Notes: generated by a model from the sequence alone, not told the origin. Positions 47,292 through 56,453 are shown, numbered from the stretch's first letter. The stretch is 64,000 nucleotides of DNA from Anaerolineae bacterium (GCA_019637615.1 JAHBVJ010000013.1:124001-188000); one strand, 5' to 3'. Program-made: numbers and translations.

Positions 47292-48218
47292 ATGTGTACC
47301 GTGGAGACAACGCAGCCGCCAATTCCGGCAGAAGTGCATCAATTATTAGCGGCGCAGCAAGCGGGCAAGCTCACGCGGCGAGATTTTGTCGAACAGGCCG
47401 GTGCGCTGCTGTTCAGGAGCTTGAAACCGGAAGCCGTCTACCGGGACAACCGCTTTAACGCGCCCGATGCACCGATCATGACGCCGCCGCTGATGCTGGC
47501 AGCGACGCCAACCACCCCGCTGGCGACCAAAGGCGGCATGGTCACCATCCAGACCAGCCACGCGCCTATCCCCGGTTATCTCGCGCAGCCCGAAGCCGCC
47601 GGAAGCTACCCCGGCGTAGTCGTGATTCAGGAGTGGTGGGGCTTGGATGATCACATCAAGTCAGTGGCGGATTACTTCGCCCGCAGCGGGTTCGTCGCGC
47701 TGGCTCCTGACCTGTATCACGGCGAGATCGCCCGCGAACCGGATGAAGCCCGCAAGCTCGCGATGGGCTTGATCGCGGATCAGGCCAACGCCGATGTACA
47801 GGGTGCGGCGGATTATCTGGTCAGTTTGGACAACGTGCAGCCGAAAAAAGTCGGCACAGTGGGCTTTTGCATGGGCGGCGGCATTTCGATGCGCATGAGT
47901 TGGGCGGGCGGGTCGAATATCGGCGCGGTAGTCATCTTCTACGGACGCGGCAATCCTACCGACGACGAGATCAAGGCGATTCATGCCCCCGTGCTCGGCA
48001 TTTTTGGCGAACAGGACGCGGGCATCCCGATCAGCGGCGTGCGTGAGTGGGAAGCCAAGTTGAAGGCCAACGGCAAAACCGTCGAGATCGTGACCTATCC
48101 CGACGCGGGACATGCTTTCGTCAACGATACTCGCCCTGCCTACCGTCCCGAAGCCGCCGAAGATGCGCTCCAGCGGACGGTAAAATGGTTTATGAAATAC
48201 CTGAAAATTTCTAGTTGA
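47292..48218 (+). CDS. Dienelactone hydrolase-family protein
   Basis: 308 residues from ATG 47292 (GGGGAG upstream), beginning with a ~65-residue helical pre-domain not usual in the family. The hydrolase core shows VVVIQEWWGLDDHIKSVAD, nucleophile elbow VGFCMGGGISMR (Cys as in DLH) and the acid/histidine region in GIFGEQDAGIP and YPDAGHAF. It cleaves lactones or esters in aromatic degradation in characterised members. No other degradation genes are nearby. Confidence 0.92.
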   Translation: MCTVETTQPPIPAEVHQLLAAQQAGKLTRRDFVEQAGALLFRSLKPEAVYRDNRFNAPDAPIMTPPLMLAATPTTPLATKGGMVTIQTSHAPIPGYLAQPEAAGSYPGVVVIQEWWGLDDHIKSVADYFARSGFVALAPDLYHGEIAREPDEARKLAMGLIADQANADVQGAADYLVSLDNVQPKKVGTVGFCMGGGISMRMSWAGGSNIGAVVIFYGRGNPTDDEIKAIHAPVLGIFGEQDAGIPISGVREWEAKLKANGKTVEIVTYPDAGHAFVNDTRPAYRPEAAEDALQRTVKWFMKYLKISS

Positions 48219-48234
48219 GAGCCGATAACTCTGC

Positions 48235-48240
48235 TATAAT
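48235..48240 (+). promoter_or_regulatory. Probable -10 box upstream of gatC
   Basis: TATAAT in the context GCTATAATGC, 78 bp before the gatC TTG. A TTGAGA at 48215-48220 would be spaced only 14 bp and is doubtful. Confidence 0.4.
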
Positions 48241-48317
48241 GCAGGGCGCATCTGACAATGAGTCTAACAATAAGTAACCCAGTCCGTTTTCCTGAGCGCA
48301 ATAGACGCGAGGTTCCT

Positions 48318-48608
48318 TTGACACTCAGTCGCGACCAAGTGATGCAAATCGCTGAACTAGCGAAGCTTGATCTAACCGAAGCGGAAATCGAAACGTATGG
48401 CGGGCAGCTTTCTGCCATTCTCGATTATTTCCAACGCCTACAACAACTGGATACCAGTGATATTCCGCCCACCGCCTCCGTGCTGCCGCTGGAAAGCGTG
48501 ATGCGCGATGATGTGCTGCGTCCATCGTTGAAGCGTGAACAGGCGCTGGCAAATGCGCCGGATGCCATCGAGGGTCAGTTCCGCGTTAATGCCGTACTTG
48601 AAGACTAG
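48318..48608 (+). CDS. gatC: Asp/Glu-tRNA amidotransferase subunit C
   Basis: I choose TTG 48318 with GAGG five bases upstream. The product then starts MTLSRDQVMQIAELAKLDL and has the usual GatC length of ~95-96 residues; the ATG at 48258 would add 20 atypical residues. The LSAILDYFQRLQQLDT and TSDIPPTASVLPL segments are characteristic. GatC holds GatA and GatB together to amidate Glu-tRNA(Gln) and/or Asp-tRNA(Asn). gatA and gatB are not in this window. It precedes a two-receiver-kinase cluster. Confidence 0.93.
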   Translation: MTLSRDQVMQIAELAKLDLTEAEIETYGGQLSAILDYFQRLQQLDTSDIPPTASVLPLESVMRDDVLRPSLKREQALANAPDAIEGQFRVNAVLED

Positions 48609-48634
48609 GTCACCAAGCAGGATGTAAGCTCGCC

Positions 48635-49468
48635 ATGTCCGAACGCAAACGTCATGTACTGATCGTAGATCCCGATAGCAGTGTAGAGGAAGCCCTCAAG
48701 CCAATCCTCAACGAATATGGCTACGAGACTCGTCCAGCCGCGAGTGCGTTCGAGGGCTTTCAAGAAGTCGTGGGCAACCCGCCCGCTCTGATGCTCATCG
48801 CCGTTGCCCTGCCAGATGCGTCCGGTGTGGAATTGTTCGATCAGGTGCGCAAACGCTCACGCTCGTCGCATATCCCCGTGATGTTCATCGGCGGCTATGG
48901 CGAGGGCAAGAAACAGAAAGAAATCTTGGAAGCGGGCGCGGATGATTTCGTGGTCAAACCGTTCGATGCCGATCTGCTGGCACTGCGCATCCGCAATGCC
49001 GTGCAGCGTACCGAGCGCGACGGCCTGACGCATCCACGTTCCGGGCTGCCTACGGGGCGGTTGCTGCGTGAGCGCATCCGCGCGCTGGCTGATGAATTCG
49101 GCTGGTACAAGATCGATTTTATCGTTAACCATTTTGATGCGTTCCTGAGTCGTTACGGCTTCATGGCGGCGGAAGAAGTCATGGTCTTTGCAGCCAATCT
49201 CGTCAATGAGGTCGTCCGTGACATGGGTACCGAAGACGACTTCGTCGGACAGCGCGACGATAACACCTTCATCATCATCACCACCTTGGAGCGCGGTGCC
49301 GCACTGGGGCAAACGCTCGAACAGCGCTTCAACGAAGAAGTTCAAGCCTTCTACAATTTCATGGAGCGCGAACAGGGTTACATTGAAGTCGAATCAGGTG
49401 ATTCGTTCGTACAGCGTCCCTTGATGACGGCTGAGATCAAATTTCAGGAAGGTGAACCCGACGAATAA
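48635..49468 (+). CDS. Pseudo-receiver fused to degenerate GGDEF domain
   Basis: 277 residues. The receiver (1-125) keeps the acidic residues IVDPD and the VVKPFD lysine, but the phosphoacceptor position reads LIAVALPD, where canonical receivers have LDVMLP, so Ala56 replaces Asp and it cannot be phosphorylated normally. The output (about 135-270) aligns with a GGDEF fold but has QRDDNTF in place of GGDEF, so it should not make c-di-GMP. The protein probably works as a ligand-sensing or scaffold protein. It starts 26 bp after gatC. Confidence 0.78.
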   Translation: MSERKRHVLIVDPDSSVEEALKPILNEYGYETRPAASAFEGFQEVVGNPPALMLIAVALPDASGVELFDQVRKRSRSSHIPVMFIGGYGEGKKQKEILEAGADDFVVKPFDADLLALRIRNAVQRTERDGLTHPRSGLPTGRLLRERIRALADEFGWYKIDFIVNHFDAFLSRYGFMAAEEVMVFAANLVNEVVRDMGTEDDFVGQRDDNTFIIITTLERGAALGQTLEQRFNEEVQAFYNFMEREQGYIEVESGDSFVQRPLMTAEIKFQEGEPDE

Positions 49469-49555
49469 CCGGGCGGCTAACCGCGCCGTGGTCGGTCGGG
49501 GTTCCACTTCGTCAAGATCGCATCATCGTTCACACGCCAAAGAGTCGAAAAGCTT

Positions 49556-50371
49556 ATGTCGAAGAAGCGGCTGCTCCTCGTCGAAGACGACCCAGATGTT
49601 GCCGAGCTGTTGATCACATACCTGTCTGTTGAAGGGGGCTACGAGGTGCATCACGCCGATCTAGGCGAAGATGGCATCAGCATGGCGCGCGCCAAATTCC
49701 CGAACCTGATCGTGCTGGATGTGATGCTGCCGGATATTGACGGCTTCGATGTCGCCCGCTCGTTACGCACTACGCTGCTCACCCGCCATATCCCGATCAT
49801 GTTTCTGACGCAGCGAGATCGTCGCAGCGACAAGATCACCGGTCTCGAACTCGGCGCGGACGATTATCTCGGCAAACCCTTTGACCTGACCGAACTCTTG
49901 CTCAGGATTCAAGGCTCGCTGCACCGTTCCACGCGTGAACAACTCTACGATCCGAACACAGGCTTACCGTTGCGGGCGATCATCGAAGAAGATATGCCCA
50001 AACTCGCCAAGTTCACCAACTGCACCACCATCAATATCGAAATTGCTGGAATGCGCAGTTTCCGTGATGTGTATGGCTTCGTGGCAGCGGGCTACCTGCT
50101 CGAATTCTTCGGGCTGATCATCACCGAGAGTCTCGCCAAGCTCGGCACCGTCGATGATCTAGCGGGCATGTACACCGAAGATCGCTACGTCATCTTCACC
50201 ATGACCGAACACCTCAACGACTTGGTGACCATGATCAAGACGCGCTTTGATGAAGGCTCGAAAGCCTTTTATACGTTCCTCGACCGCGAACGTGGGCATC
50301 TCTTGGTGTATGATCCGGATGGCTATATGCGCCATGTGCCGTTGATGCACCTCGAAATCGCCTTCGGATGA
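49556..50371 (+). CDS. Receiver fused to degenerate GGDEF domain
   Basis: 271 residues, a close relative of the preceding gene by domain plan and length. Its receiver is canonical (VEDDP, phosphoacceptor Asp55 in LIVLDVMLPDIDG, LGKPFD). The GGDEF-like output (about 130-265) has TEDRYVIFT where the catalytic motif should be, so it is inactive as a cyclase. It precedes the membrane kinase by 93 bp, a natural phosphodonor. Confidence 0.82.
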   Translation: MSKKRLLLVEDDPDVAELLITYLSVEGGYEVHHADLGEDGISMARAKFPNLIVLDVMLPDIDGFDVARSLRTTLLTRHIPIMFLTQRDRRSDKITGLELGADDYLGKPFDLTELLLRIQGSLHRSTREQLYDPNTGLPLRAIIEEDMPKLAKFTNCTTINIEIAGMRSFRDVYGFVAAGYLLEFFGLIITESLAKLGTVDDLAGMYTEDRYVIFTMTEHLNDLVTMIKTRFDEGSKAFYTFLDRERGHLLVYDPDGYMRHVPLMHLEIAFG

Positions 50372-50464
50372 AAAACCATGTTGTGGTTGCGGACAGCACC
50401 AACTTTGTGCGTTAAGATTTCGCGAATGGGGCAGCGGCGGCTGCATTAATACGGGATCACGTGC

Positions 50465-52273
50465 ATGGACAAGCTAGTTTCCGAAGTGCGTCGGATCTTT
50501 TCCGCGAACAACTTACGCAAGCATGAATTCAACCCTGCGGAAGATCGGTTGTCAGCGAATATGCTGTCGTCGTTGTTGACGGCAATCGGACTGTTGATGG
50601 TCTTTGTCGTCACGCCGCGCTTTTTCATCAATCCCACGCCCGATCTGGCGCTGCGGGTTGCGCTCACCTTCGGCGGCGGCGTCCTCACCCTCATCGCCAG
50701 TTATGCCAGTCAGCGCGGCTATCATTACACGATTGCCAATGCCGCGATTTTGACTGTCCCCATTTTTATCGTCATTTCCAGCGTCACGCGCAACACGCTC
50801 GATGCATTGCTGCCGCTGTACTATCTCAGCCCGATCCTCATCTTCGTCAGCCTTTTCCTCACCGAGCGCATGATGTGGATCAGTTTCATCGTCAACACCC
50901 TGACTCTCATCCTCTCGATTGCGCTAATCCCGTCGATTCCGGTCATAAAGTTCATGGAAGGGCCGTTTAGTTTCCATCTCATTGTCTCCACCCTGACCAT
51001 GCTGATGGTGCGGCATCGCACGGCGCTTGAAGCGCTGCGCAAACGGGAATTGCAAGACAGCGAGGCGCGTTTCCGTTCGGTGATCGATGGCAGTCAGGAT
51101 GCCTTCTATCTATTTGCTGCGGTGCGGAATGCCGCCGCTCAAATCACCGACTTCAAACTGATCGACTCCAACCAAAAGGCGGCGGCGCAGCTCAATCACT
51201 ATCCAGCGAATGGCACTGCCCTGCCTGAGCATGTGCGAGCCTACGCCAACGCCAATGACCCGATGATGGGACAGCGCTTATTCTCCACCTATAAATCGGT
51301 CTTGGAAACGGGTCAAACGCAGACTGCCGAAGTCGAGCTGGCTGTCGAGAAAGGTGGACAGCGTTGGTTTTTTCGTCAAGTCCTGCGTGTGGGCGATGGC
51401 GTTGCGGTGCTGATGCGCGATATTACGCCCGATAAGCTCTCCGAACAGCAAACACGCGAACTTAATCTGCAACAGGAAAAAGTCTCCATCCTGCACAGCT
51501 TCATTCAAGATGCGTCTCACGATCTACGTACGCCACTCGCCGTCATGCGCACTTCTAGCTATTTGCTGAATGCGCTGGCTGACCGCTTGCGCAAATTACT
51601 GGCGGAAGACGAGATAGCCGCACGCCGCGCCGATTTGAACACCGTAACCGAGAAAATGCAGTATAACACCGAGCAAGTCGTACAAAGTTCGGATCGGTTG
51701 CACCGCTTGATCGAGGACATGCTAGAAATGGCGAGCCTCGACTACCGCGCCGAGTTCGCACTTGCGCCGCGTTCGCTCAATTCGGTAATCCGCACGTTGG
51801 TGGATAAGATGCAGTCACAGGCGGAACGCAAAAAGCTGATATTAAGCTACACGTTGTGTGATCTGCCGTTGCACATCAACATCGATGAAACGGCCTTCAG
51901 CCACGCGCTGGAACATTTGCTGAGTAATGCCATCCAATTTACACCCGCTGGTGGTCAGATCAGCTTGCGCATCTTTCAGCAGGGCGATCAAGCCATCATC
52001 GAGATCAAAGACACCGGCATCGGCATCGCGCCGGAGGAAATGCCTCACATTTTCGAGCGCTTCTACCGTGCTGACCGCGCCCGTCAGCAATCCACAGGCG
52101 GGACGGGCTTGGGGCTGCCAATTGCGCAAAAGATCATCGAAGCGCACGGCGGTAAATTGACTGTCGAAAGTCAGGTCGGGCAAGGCACCGCCTTCCGGGT
52201 CTGGATCGCGCCTTACAACGCCGTGCTGTCTACGCCGCCAGTCGCCGCCCCAACATCCATCCAGAGCCATTGA
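50465..52273 (+). CDS. Membrane sensor histidine kinase with PAS domain
   Basis: 602 residues: about six transmembrane helices between residues 33 and 185, a PAS-like domain (about 200-325), HisKA with H-box IQDASHDLRTPLAVM (about 352), and a full HATPase (LLSNAIQF, IKDTGIGI, GTGLGLPIAQKI). The linker before HisKA is heptad-like. The membrane part resembles 6-TM kinase sensors. It is third in a unit with the two degenerate-GGDEF regulators and probably phosphorylates the second. Confidence 0.92.
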   Translation: MDKLVSEVRRIFSANNLRKHEFNPAEDRLSANMLSSLLTAIGLLMVFVVTPRFFINPTPDLALRVALTFGGGVLTLIASYASQRGYHYTIANAAILTVPIFIVISSVTRNTLDALLPLYYLSPILIFVSLFLTERMMWISFIVNTLTLILSIALIPSIPVIKFMEGPFSFHLIVSTLTMLMVRHRTALEALRKRELQDSEARFRSVIDGSQDAFYLFAAVRNAAAQITDFKLIDSNQKAAAQLNHYPANGTALPEHVRAYANANDPMMGQRLFSTYKSVLETGQTQTAEVELAVEKGGQRWFFRQVLRVGDGVAVLMRDITPDKLSEQQTRELNLQQEKVSILHSFIQDASHDLRTPLAVMRTSSYLLNALADRLRKLLAEDEIAARRADLNTVTEKMQYNTEQVVQSSDRLHRLIEDMLEMASLDYRAEFALAPRSLNSVIRTLVDKMQSQAERKKLILSYTLCDLPLHINIDETAFSHALEHLLSNAIQFTPAGGQISLRIFQQGDQAIIEIKDTGIGIAPEEMPHIFERFYRADRARQQSTGGTGLGLPIAQKIIEAHGGKLTVESQVGQGTAFRVWIAPYNAVLSTPPVAAPTSIQSH

Positions 52274-52435
52274 GATACCGCGCCCACAGCTCTGATACTT
52301 CTCTGATGCGATTCAGATCGACCTCTTACGCTGCGCCGACGGAATTTTTACACAGGCACCGTACACTTACGCATGTAAATCGACAACGAAGTCACTAAAG
52401 TAATTCCCAAGCAAGACTTGGATCAGGAGCGTAGT

Positions 52436-52873
52436 ATGGCTACTATCATGCGTTGGAATCCGGTTCGTGAGATGGTCGAGATGCAGCGGGCAATGGATCG
52501 CGCGTTCAGCGACAAATTCTATGGCAGCAAGAGCGATTATCGTGGCGCTTGGACTCTCCCTGTCGATGCCTATGCCACCGATGACGCGATTGTCCTCAAG
52601 GCCAACGTGCCCGGTTTGAAGCCGGAGGAACTCAACGTCACCTTGGAAGGCGACACCCTGACCATTCGTGGTGAGGTGAAGGCCGAAGACGTCAAGAGCT
52701 ACCTGCTGCGCGAGCGGATGACTGGCAAGTTTGAGCGCACGCTGACGATCAACACGCCGATCGACGCGGCGAAGGTGGAAGCTACCTTTGAAAAGGGTGT
52801 CTTGACGCTGACTCTGCCCAAGGCCGAGGCCAGCAAGCCCCGTCAGATCGCCGTCAAGGTCAGCCAGAGCTAA
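52436..52873 (+). CDS. Small heat-shock protein Hsp20
   Basis: 145 residues from ATG 52436 (AGGAG upstream). The alpha-crystallin domain spans about 35-135: VDAYATDDAIVLKANVPGLKPEELNVTLEGDTLTIRGEV, LLRERMTGKFERTLT and AKVEATFEKGVLTLTLPK. It is an ATP-independent chaperone that holds unfolding proteins. The hairpin terminator downstream and an upstream gap suggest a single-gene unit. Confidence 0.95.
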   Translation: MATIMRWNPVREMVEMQRAMDRAFSDKFYGSKSDYRGAWTLPVDAYATDDAIVLKANVPGLKPEELNVTLEGDTLTIRGEVKAEDVKSYLLRERMTGKFERTLTINTPIDAAKVEATFEKGVLTLTLPKAEASKPRQIAVKVSQS

Positions 52874-52920
52874 TGGCAACCAACGCCTAGCAACTTGGCA
52901 AAGTTAAAAGCCTAAAGCGG

Positions 52921-52947
52921 TACGCCCCTCCGCGCATGAGGGGCGTA
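52921..52947. terminator. Bidirectional terminator
   Basis: TACGCCCCT at 52921-52929 pairs with AGGGGCGTA at 52939-52947, followed by TTTTATT on the + strand. It separates Hsp20 from the convergent SnoaL-like gene, whose stop is at 52950. Confidence 0.85.
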
Positions 52948-52949
52948 TT

Positions 52950-53366
52950 TTATTCCACTGGCTCTTGCAACTGGTCGATCAGCATCGTCCAATCGCTGAT
53001 AGGCCACACGTCGTGCAGCAGCCCATCCACCATCCGATACCAGCTCACCTCACGGAATTTCACGCGTTTGCCCGTCGGCGGGATGCCGTTGAAGACGCCC
53101 GTATGCGTAGCGCGGATCGACAGTCGCACCACCACCATATCCGCGTCGATCAGCATGTCTTCGATCTCCACCTGAATATCGGAAAACGCCGCGAGGATAG
53201 GCCACAATTGTTTTTTCATTCCATCCGGGCCGTTCGGGAATTCTGGGGCGTAATGGTTGCGTAGTTTAGGGTGCCAGAACTCGCGGGCAGCGGCGTCCAG
53301 ATTACGCCGCTGCCAGACCTCCTCGACATAGCGGGTCATAAACCGCTTGATGGCTTCCGTGTGCAT
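52950..53366 (-). CDS. SnoaL-like polyketide cyclase/ester cyclase family protein
   Basis: 138 residues of the NTF2-like fold: EAIKRFMTRYVEEVWQRRNLDAAAREFWHPKLRNHYAP, a WPILAAFSDIQVEIEDMLIDADMVVVRLSIRATHTGVFNGIPPTGKRV core and a D-W-T motif at the end (PISDWTMLIDQL). Family members cyclise or isomerise small molecules, but many are of unknown function. No biosynthetic neighbours. Confidence 0.88.
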   Translation of the reverse strand: MHTEAIKRFMTRYVEEVWQRRNLDAAAREFWHPKLRNHYAPEFPNGPDGMKKQLWPILAAFSDIQVEIEDMLIDADMVVVRLSIRATHTGVFNGIPPTGKRVKFREVSWYRMVDGLLHDVWPISDWTMLIDQLQEPVE

Positions 53367-53466
53367 CAGTCTACTCGATTCTCATTACCATTAAAGATGG
53401 TTCATCTCAGTTTACAGTAATTCATCCCACCGCTATTGTACAGTTCAAAGACTACCCATTTTTTGC

Positions 53467-53955
53467 TCAATATTTATGATCGATATACTTCGTTAACAAC
53501 TCCGGAAGCTCGGCAGCGGCGTCCCCAAACCGCACTTGGGTGATCTCGGCGGGCGGCAAACTGATGTCCACACTTTCGTAGGCAAACACGCGGATCGGTG
53601 TCCCGAAATCGAGTTCGCGCAAGAAGACTTGCAGCGGTGCGCCGTTGCTCACGCGGAACCCGACCACGTCCGCACGCGGATAAAGTTGGAAATGCGCCAG
53701 CATGAAGTCCCATGCTTCGCGTCCCACGAGGGCTACTCCCTTCTCAGACACGAACAGCCCCGGAATGATGGCATTAGTGGAAGGCGTTTGCAGGGACAGC
53801 CCATAGCGCAGCACCACTGTCCCCGCGATACGCGGCGCATAACTGGCGAGATCAGCCGTGGCCTGTCCGACGACGAGGGTAGTCGCCTCCGGTAGCTCAT
53901 AGACTGATCCTTCGATGATCTCGTGGATGTACTCTGGCTCAGGTATTTTTGGCAT
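53467..53955 (-). CDS. Hypothetical protein, 162 aa
   Basis: From ATG 53955; the ORF continues upstream, but the extension is low-complexity and unsupported. No signal peptide or membrane segment. A likely beta-rich protein with TTLVVGQATADLASYAPRIAGTVVLRYGLSL and RVFAYESVDISLPPAEITQVRFG. Not recognised. It sits between the SnoaL-like gene and arsR, all on the minus strand. Confidence 0.6.
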   Translation of the reverse strand: MPKIPEPEYIHEIIEGSVYELPEATTLVVGQATADLASYAPRIAGTVVLRYGLSLQTPSTNAIIPGLFVSEKGVALVGREAWDFMLAHFQLYPRADVVGFRVSNGAPLQVFLRELDFGTPIRVFAYESVDISLPPAEITQVRFGDAAAELPELLTKYIDHKY

Positions 53956-54142
53956 ACCAGCAGTTATAGCGTGTGCATCCCGAAGTGGCAATATACGGCT
54001 AGCGTGGACTACACATGCCGCCTTGCTCACTTCTGTAAACGGGCAAATTCTGCATGTGAACGGTGGCGAAATCGTTAACGGGTGAGCTTCCCGCAAGGAT
54101 ACTCGCTGAGGGCGTCGTCACTTGCGGCGAACCATCCGACAA

Positions 54143-54514
54143 TTAACGCTTCGCACGGGTAGTCATCCTCAATAAATCTTCTAAAGCCATCAGCGTGGAT
54201 GGGTTTAGCTCGTAAAACACCCACACCCCGCGCGCCTCTGCTTGAACAACACCGGCATCGCGTAGCACCTTCAGGTGGTGCGAAATCGTCGGTTGCGTCA
54301 GGTCAAAATAACGTTCGATGTCACAGCTACAGATCCGCCCCTGACTAATCAGATCGATCATTTTCAGGCGAACCGGATTGCCGAGAGCTTTGAAGACCGC
54401 TGCAAACTGCTCCGTTTCTGTCTGACCAAAACGCATCAAGAGATTCAAGTTTGGCGTACAAGGTTCAGCCTCATCGGCGTTGATGGCTTCAGCTTTCGTG
54501 ACAGGTTTTCTCAT
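54143..54514 (-). CDS. arsR: ArsR arsenite-responsive repressor
   Basis: 123 residues from ATG 54514 (GGGGAAGAG upstream). Winged helix with FKALGNPVRLKMIDLISQ and TQPTISHHLKVLRDAGVV. The metal-site sequence is RICSCDIERYF, a classic ArsR ICVCDL-type pair of cysteines in the alpha-3 helix, so it responds to As(III) or Sb(III). A third Cys (EAEPCTP) is present upstream. It diverges from acr3, and an inverted repeat sits 45 bp upstream of its start. Confidence 0.9.
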   Translation of the reverse strand: MRKPVTKAEAINADEAEPCTPNLNLLMRFGQTETEQFAAVFKALGNPVRLKMIDLISQGRICSCDIERYFDLTQPTISHHLKVLRDAGVVQAEARGVWVFYELNPSTLMALEDLLRMTTRAKR

Positions 54515-54558
54515 CTCTTCCCCACTATCGCTATATGGCATGTTCGTCATCATATCTT

Positions 54559-54578
54559 ATATAGAAACTTTTCTATAT
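54559..54578. promoter_or_regulatory. Probable ArsR operator
   Basis: A perfect 9-bp inverted repeat ATATAGAAA-CT-TTTCTATAT in the arsR-acr3 divergent region, 45 bp upstream of arsR and 243 bp upstream of acr3. Form and placement suit an ArsR dimer. Confidence 0.7.
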
Positions 54579-54820
54579 GTGCTATCTGTCATCAGCCCCC
54601 GATGACATGTAACACTGAGCTGATCGCCCCATCAGTTTTAGACTGAAGTTGAGGTTTACAGCCTTCAGGCAGCGCTGGCATTGAGTCTATGGATGACGAA
54701 ATCGGGCTAATCGCCACCTTCCCCGCAATGATTGCACCTTCGATCACGGCAATTGACTGGTCGATGAGTGTCTTCTCCTGATCATGGTCAGAGCTTTCTA
54801 ACCTTAGGAGTTCTATTTTT

Positions 54821-55915
54821 ATGACTAAATCATTAGCATCGGTGCCTCAAAACAACAGTATTTTTGGGCAGTTATCCGTCCTCGACCGCTTCTTGCCGCT
54901 CTGGATTTTGGGCGCGATGGCGGTAGGGATCGGATTAGGCAAATTGATCCCCACTCTTGGGCCAACCCTCGACTCTGTCAAACTCGATACAGTATCGTTG
55001 CCTATTGCGATTGGCCTCCTGTGGATGATGTATCCCGTACTCGCCAAAGTGAAATACGGGAAAATGCCAGAAGTTGCCGCCAATTGGAAGATGTCCGGCA
55101 CATCCCTATTCTTGAACTGGCTCGTTGGCCCCGCGTTAATGTTCACCCTCGCATGGCTCCTGCTGCCAGACCATCCAGAATATCGTACGGGCTTGATCTT
55201 GGTGGGCTTGGCGCGCTGCATCGCGATGGTCTTGATCTGGAATATGCTGGCTTGCGGCGACAGCGAATATGCGGCGGTTCTCGTCGCGATCAACTCGATC
55301 TTCCAGATCGTCATGTATACCGTACTTGGCTATTTCTATCTCACCGTGGTACCGCAGTGGCTCGGCGGCGAAGCGGTTATGCTCAATGTGTCGATGGGGG
55401 AAATCGCCAAAAGCGTGCTGATCTTTCTGGGGATTCCGTTAGCGGCTGGCTTCCTGACCCGTTTGATCTTGACGCGTGTGAAAGGGGAGCAGTGGTACGA
55501 GACGAAATTTGTGCCGCGTTTGTCGCCTACAGCGATTGTTGGGCTATTGTTCACCATTGTGATGATGTTTTCTCTCAAGGGCGAGGTGATTCTCAGCCGA
55601 CCTTCGGACGTGCTGCGTATCGCGCTCCCGCTGCTGGTCTACTTCATCATCATGTTTGGCGTATCGTTTACCATCTCGTATCTGCTGAAGTTTCCCTATC
55701 CAGATACAGCCACCATTTCCTTCACGGCGGCGGGGAATAACTTCGAGTTGGCGATTGCAGTAGCGATAGGGGTGTTCGGACTCGCTTCCGGTGAGGCGTT
55801 GGCAACTGTAGTAGGGCCGCTCATCGAAGTGCCAGCCCTGATAAGTCTGGTGTATCTATCGCTCTGGTTGGGTCGGCGGCTGTATCCTGCTGATCCGCTC
55901 TGGAAATCCAAATAA
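54821..55915 (+). CDS. acr3: Arsenite efflux permease ACR3
   Basis: 364 residues, about ten transmembrane helices. Cys133 in GLARCIAMVLIWNMLACG and Glu309 in FTAAGNNFELAIAVAIGVFG are the two hallmark transport residues of ACR3. It exports arsenite (or antimonite) using the proton-motive force. It is full length. SD TTAGGAG. No arsC reductase or arsA ATPase is adjacent, so the visible system protects against arsenite but not arsenate. Confidence 0.95.
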   Translation: MTKSLASVPQNNSIFGQLSVLDRFLPLWILGAMAVGIGLGKLIPTLGPTLDSVKLDTVSLPIAIGLLWMMYPVLAKVKYGKMPEVAANWKMSGTSLFLNWLVGPALMFTLAWLLLPDHPEYRTGLILVGLARCIAMVLIWNMLACGDSEYAAVLVAINSIFQIVMYTVLGYFYLTVVPQWLGGEAVMLNVSMGEIAKSVLIFLGIPLAAGFLTRLILTRVKGEQWYETKFVPRLSPTAIVGLLFTIVMMFSLKGEVILSRPSDVLRIALPLLVYFIIMFGVSFTISYLLKFPYPDTATISFTAAGNNFELAIAVAIGVFGLASGEALATVVGPLIEVPALISLVYLSLWLGRRLYPADPLWKSK

Positions 55916-55952
55916 TACGGAATAAGGCGCTGAATTGCGCTTCACACGGGGA

Positions 55953-55978
55953 GGGGCAGGAGGAGTATTCCTGCACCC
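55953..55978. terminator. Hairpin between convergent genes
   Basis: GCAGGA at 55956-55961 pairs with TCCTGC at 55969-55974, with extra GGG/CCC pairing outside. Between acr3 and the ICMT-like gene. Confidence 0.45.
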
Positions 55979-55988
55979 TTCGTCGTCC

Positions 55989-56453
55989 CTAGTACACAAA
56001 CGGGATCAGCTTGCGCACGCGTTTTTGATACTCGCCATAGTTGGGGTATTTCTCGCGCAGCCAGATTTCCTCGCGTGCCGCTTTCCGATCAAAGAATAAG
56101 ATCAACAGAAGCGACAGCACCACGCCGATCACGTTCGTCCGCAGCAGCGACCAACCGAGCGCCGAGCAGATCACGCCGAAATACATCGGGTGACGGACGA
56201 ACGCATAGATACCGGCTTGCACCATGTTGCCGTCATCTTTAGGGCGCGGGAACACCGTCAGGTTACTGCCCAGATTCAACGCGCTCAGAGCGAGGAAGAT
56301 CGCGCCAATCGCTCCGACGATGAGGCCAGCCACGACGCCCAGTGTCCCCAATCCGTCAGGCCAAGTGATCCATGTGTTGGGTACCAGTGCGATAGCCGCC
56401 AGCAGGATAATCTGCACCGCCACCCATGACTCGCCGCGTGTAGTCTGCATCAT
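55989..56453 (-). CDS. Isoprenylcysteine carboxyl methyltransferase-like membrane protein
   Basis: About 154 residues from the ATG pair at 56453/56450; a longer ORF runs back over the upstream gene and is not credible. Four or five transmembrane helices are visible. The ICMT/PEMT signature is present (VRHPMYFGVICSALGWSLL, then EEIWLREKYPNYGEYQKRVRKLIPFVY). These membrane methyltransferases modify small lipids or isoprenoids. It starts 12 bp after the lipoprotein stop, so the two are cotranscribed. Confidence 0.85.
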   Translation of the reverse strand: MMQTTRGESWVAVQIILLAAIALVPNTWITWPDGLGTLGVVAGLIVGAIGAIFLALSALNLGSNLTVFPRPKDDGNMVQAGIYAFVRHPMYFGVICSALGWSLLRTNVIGVVLSLLLILFFDRKAAREEIWLREKYPNYGEYQKRVRKLIPFVY

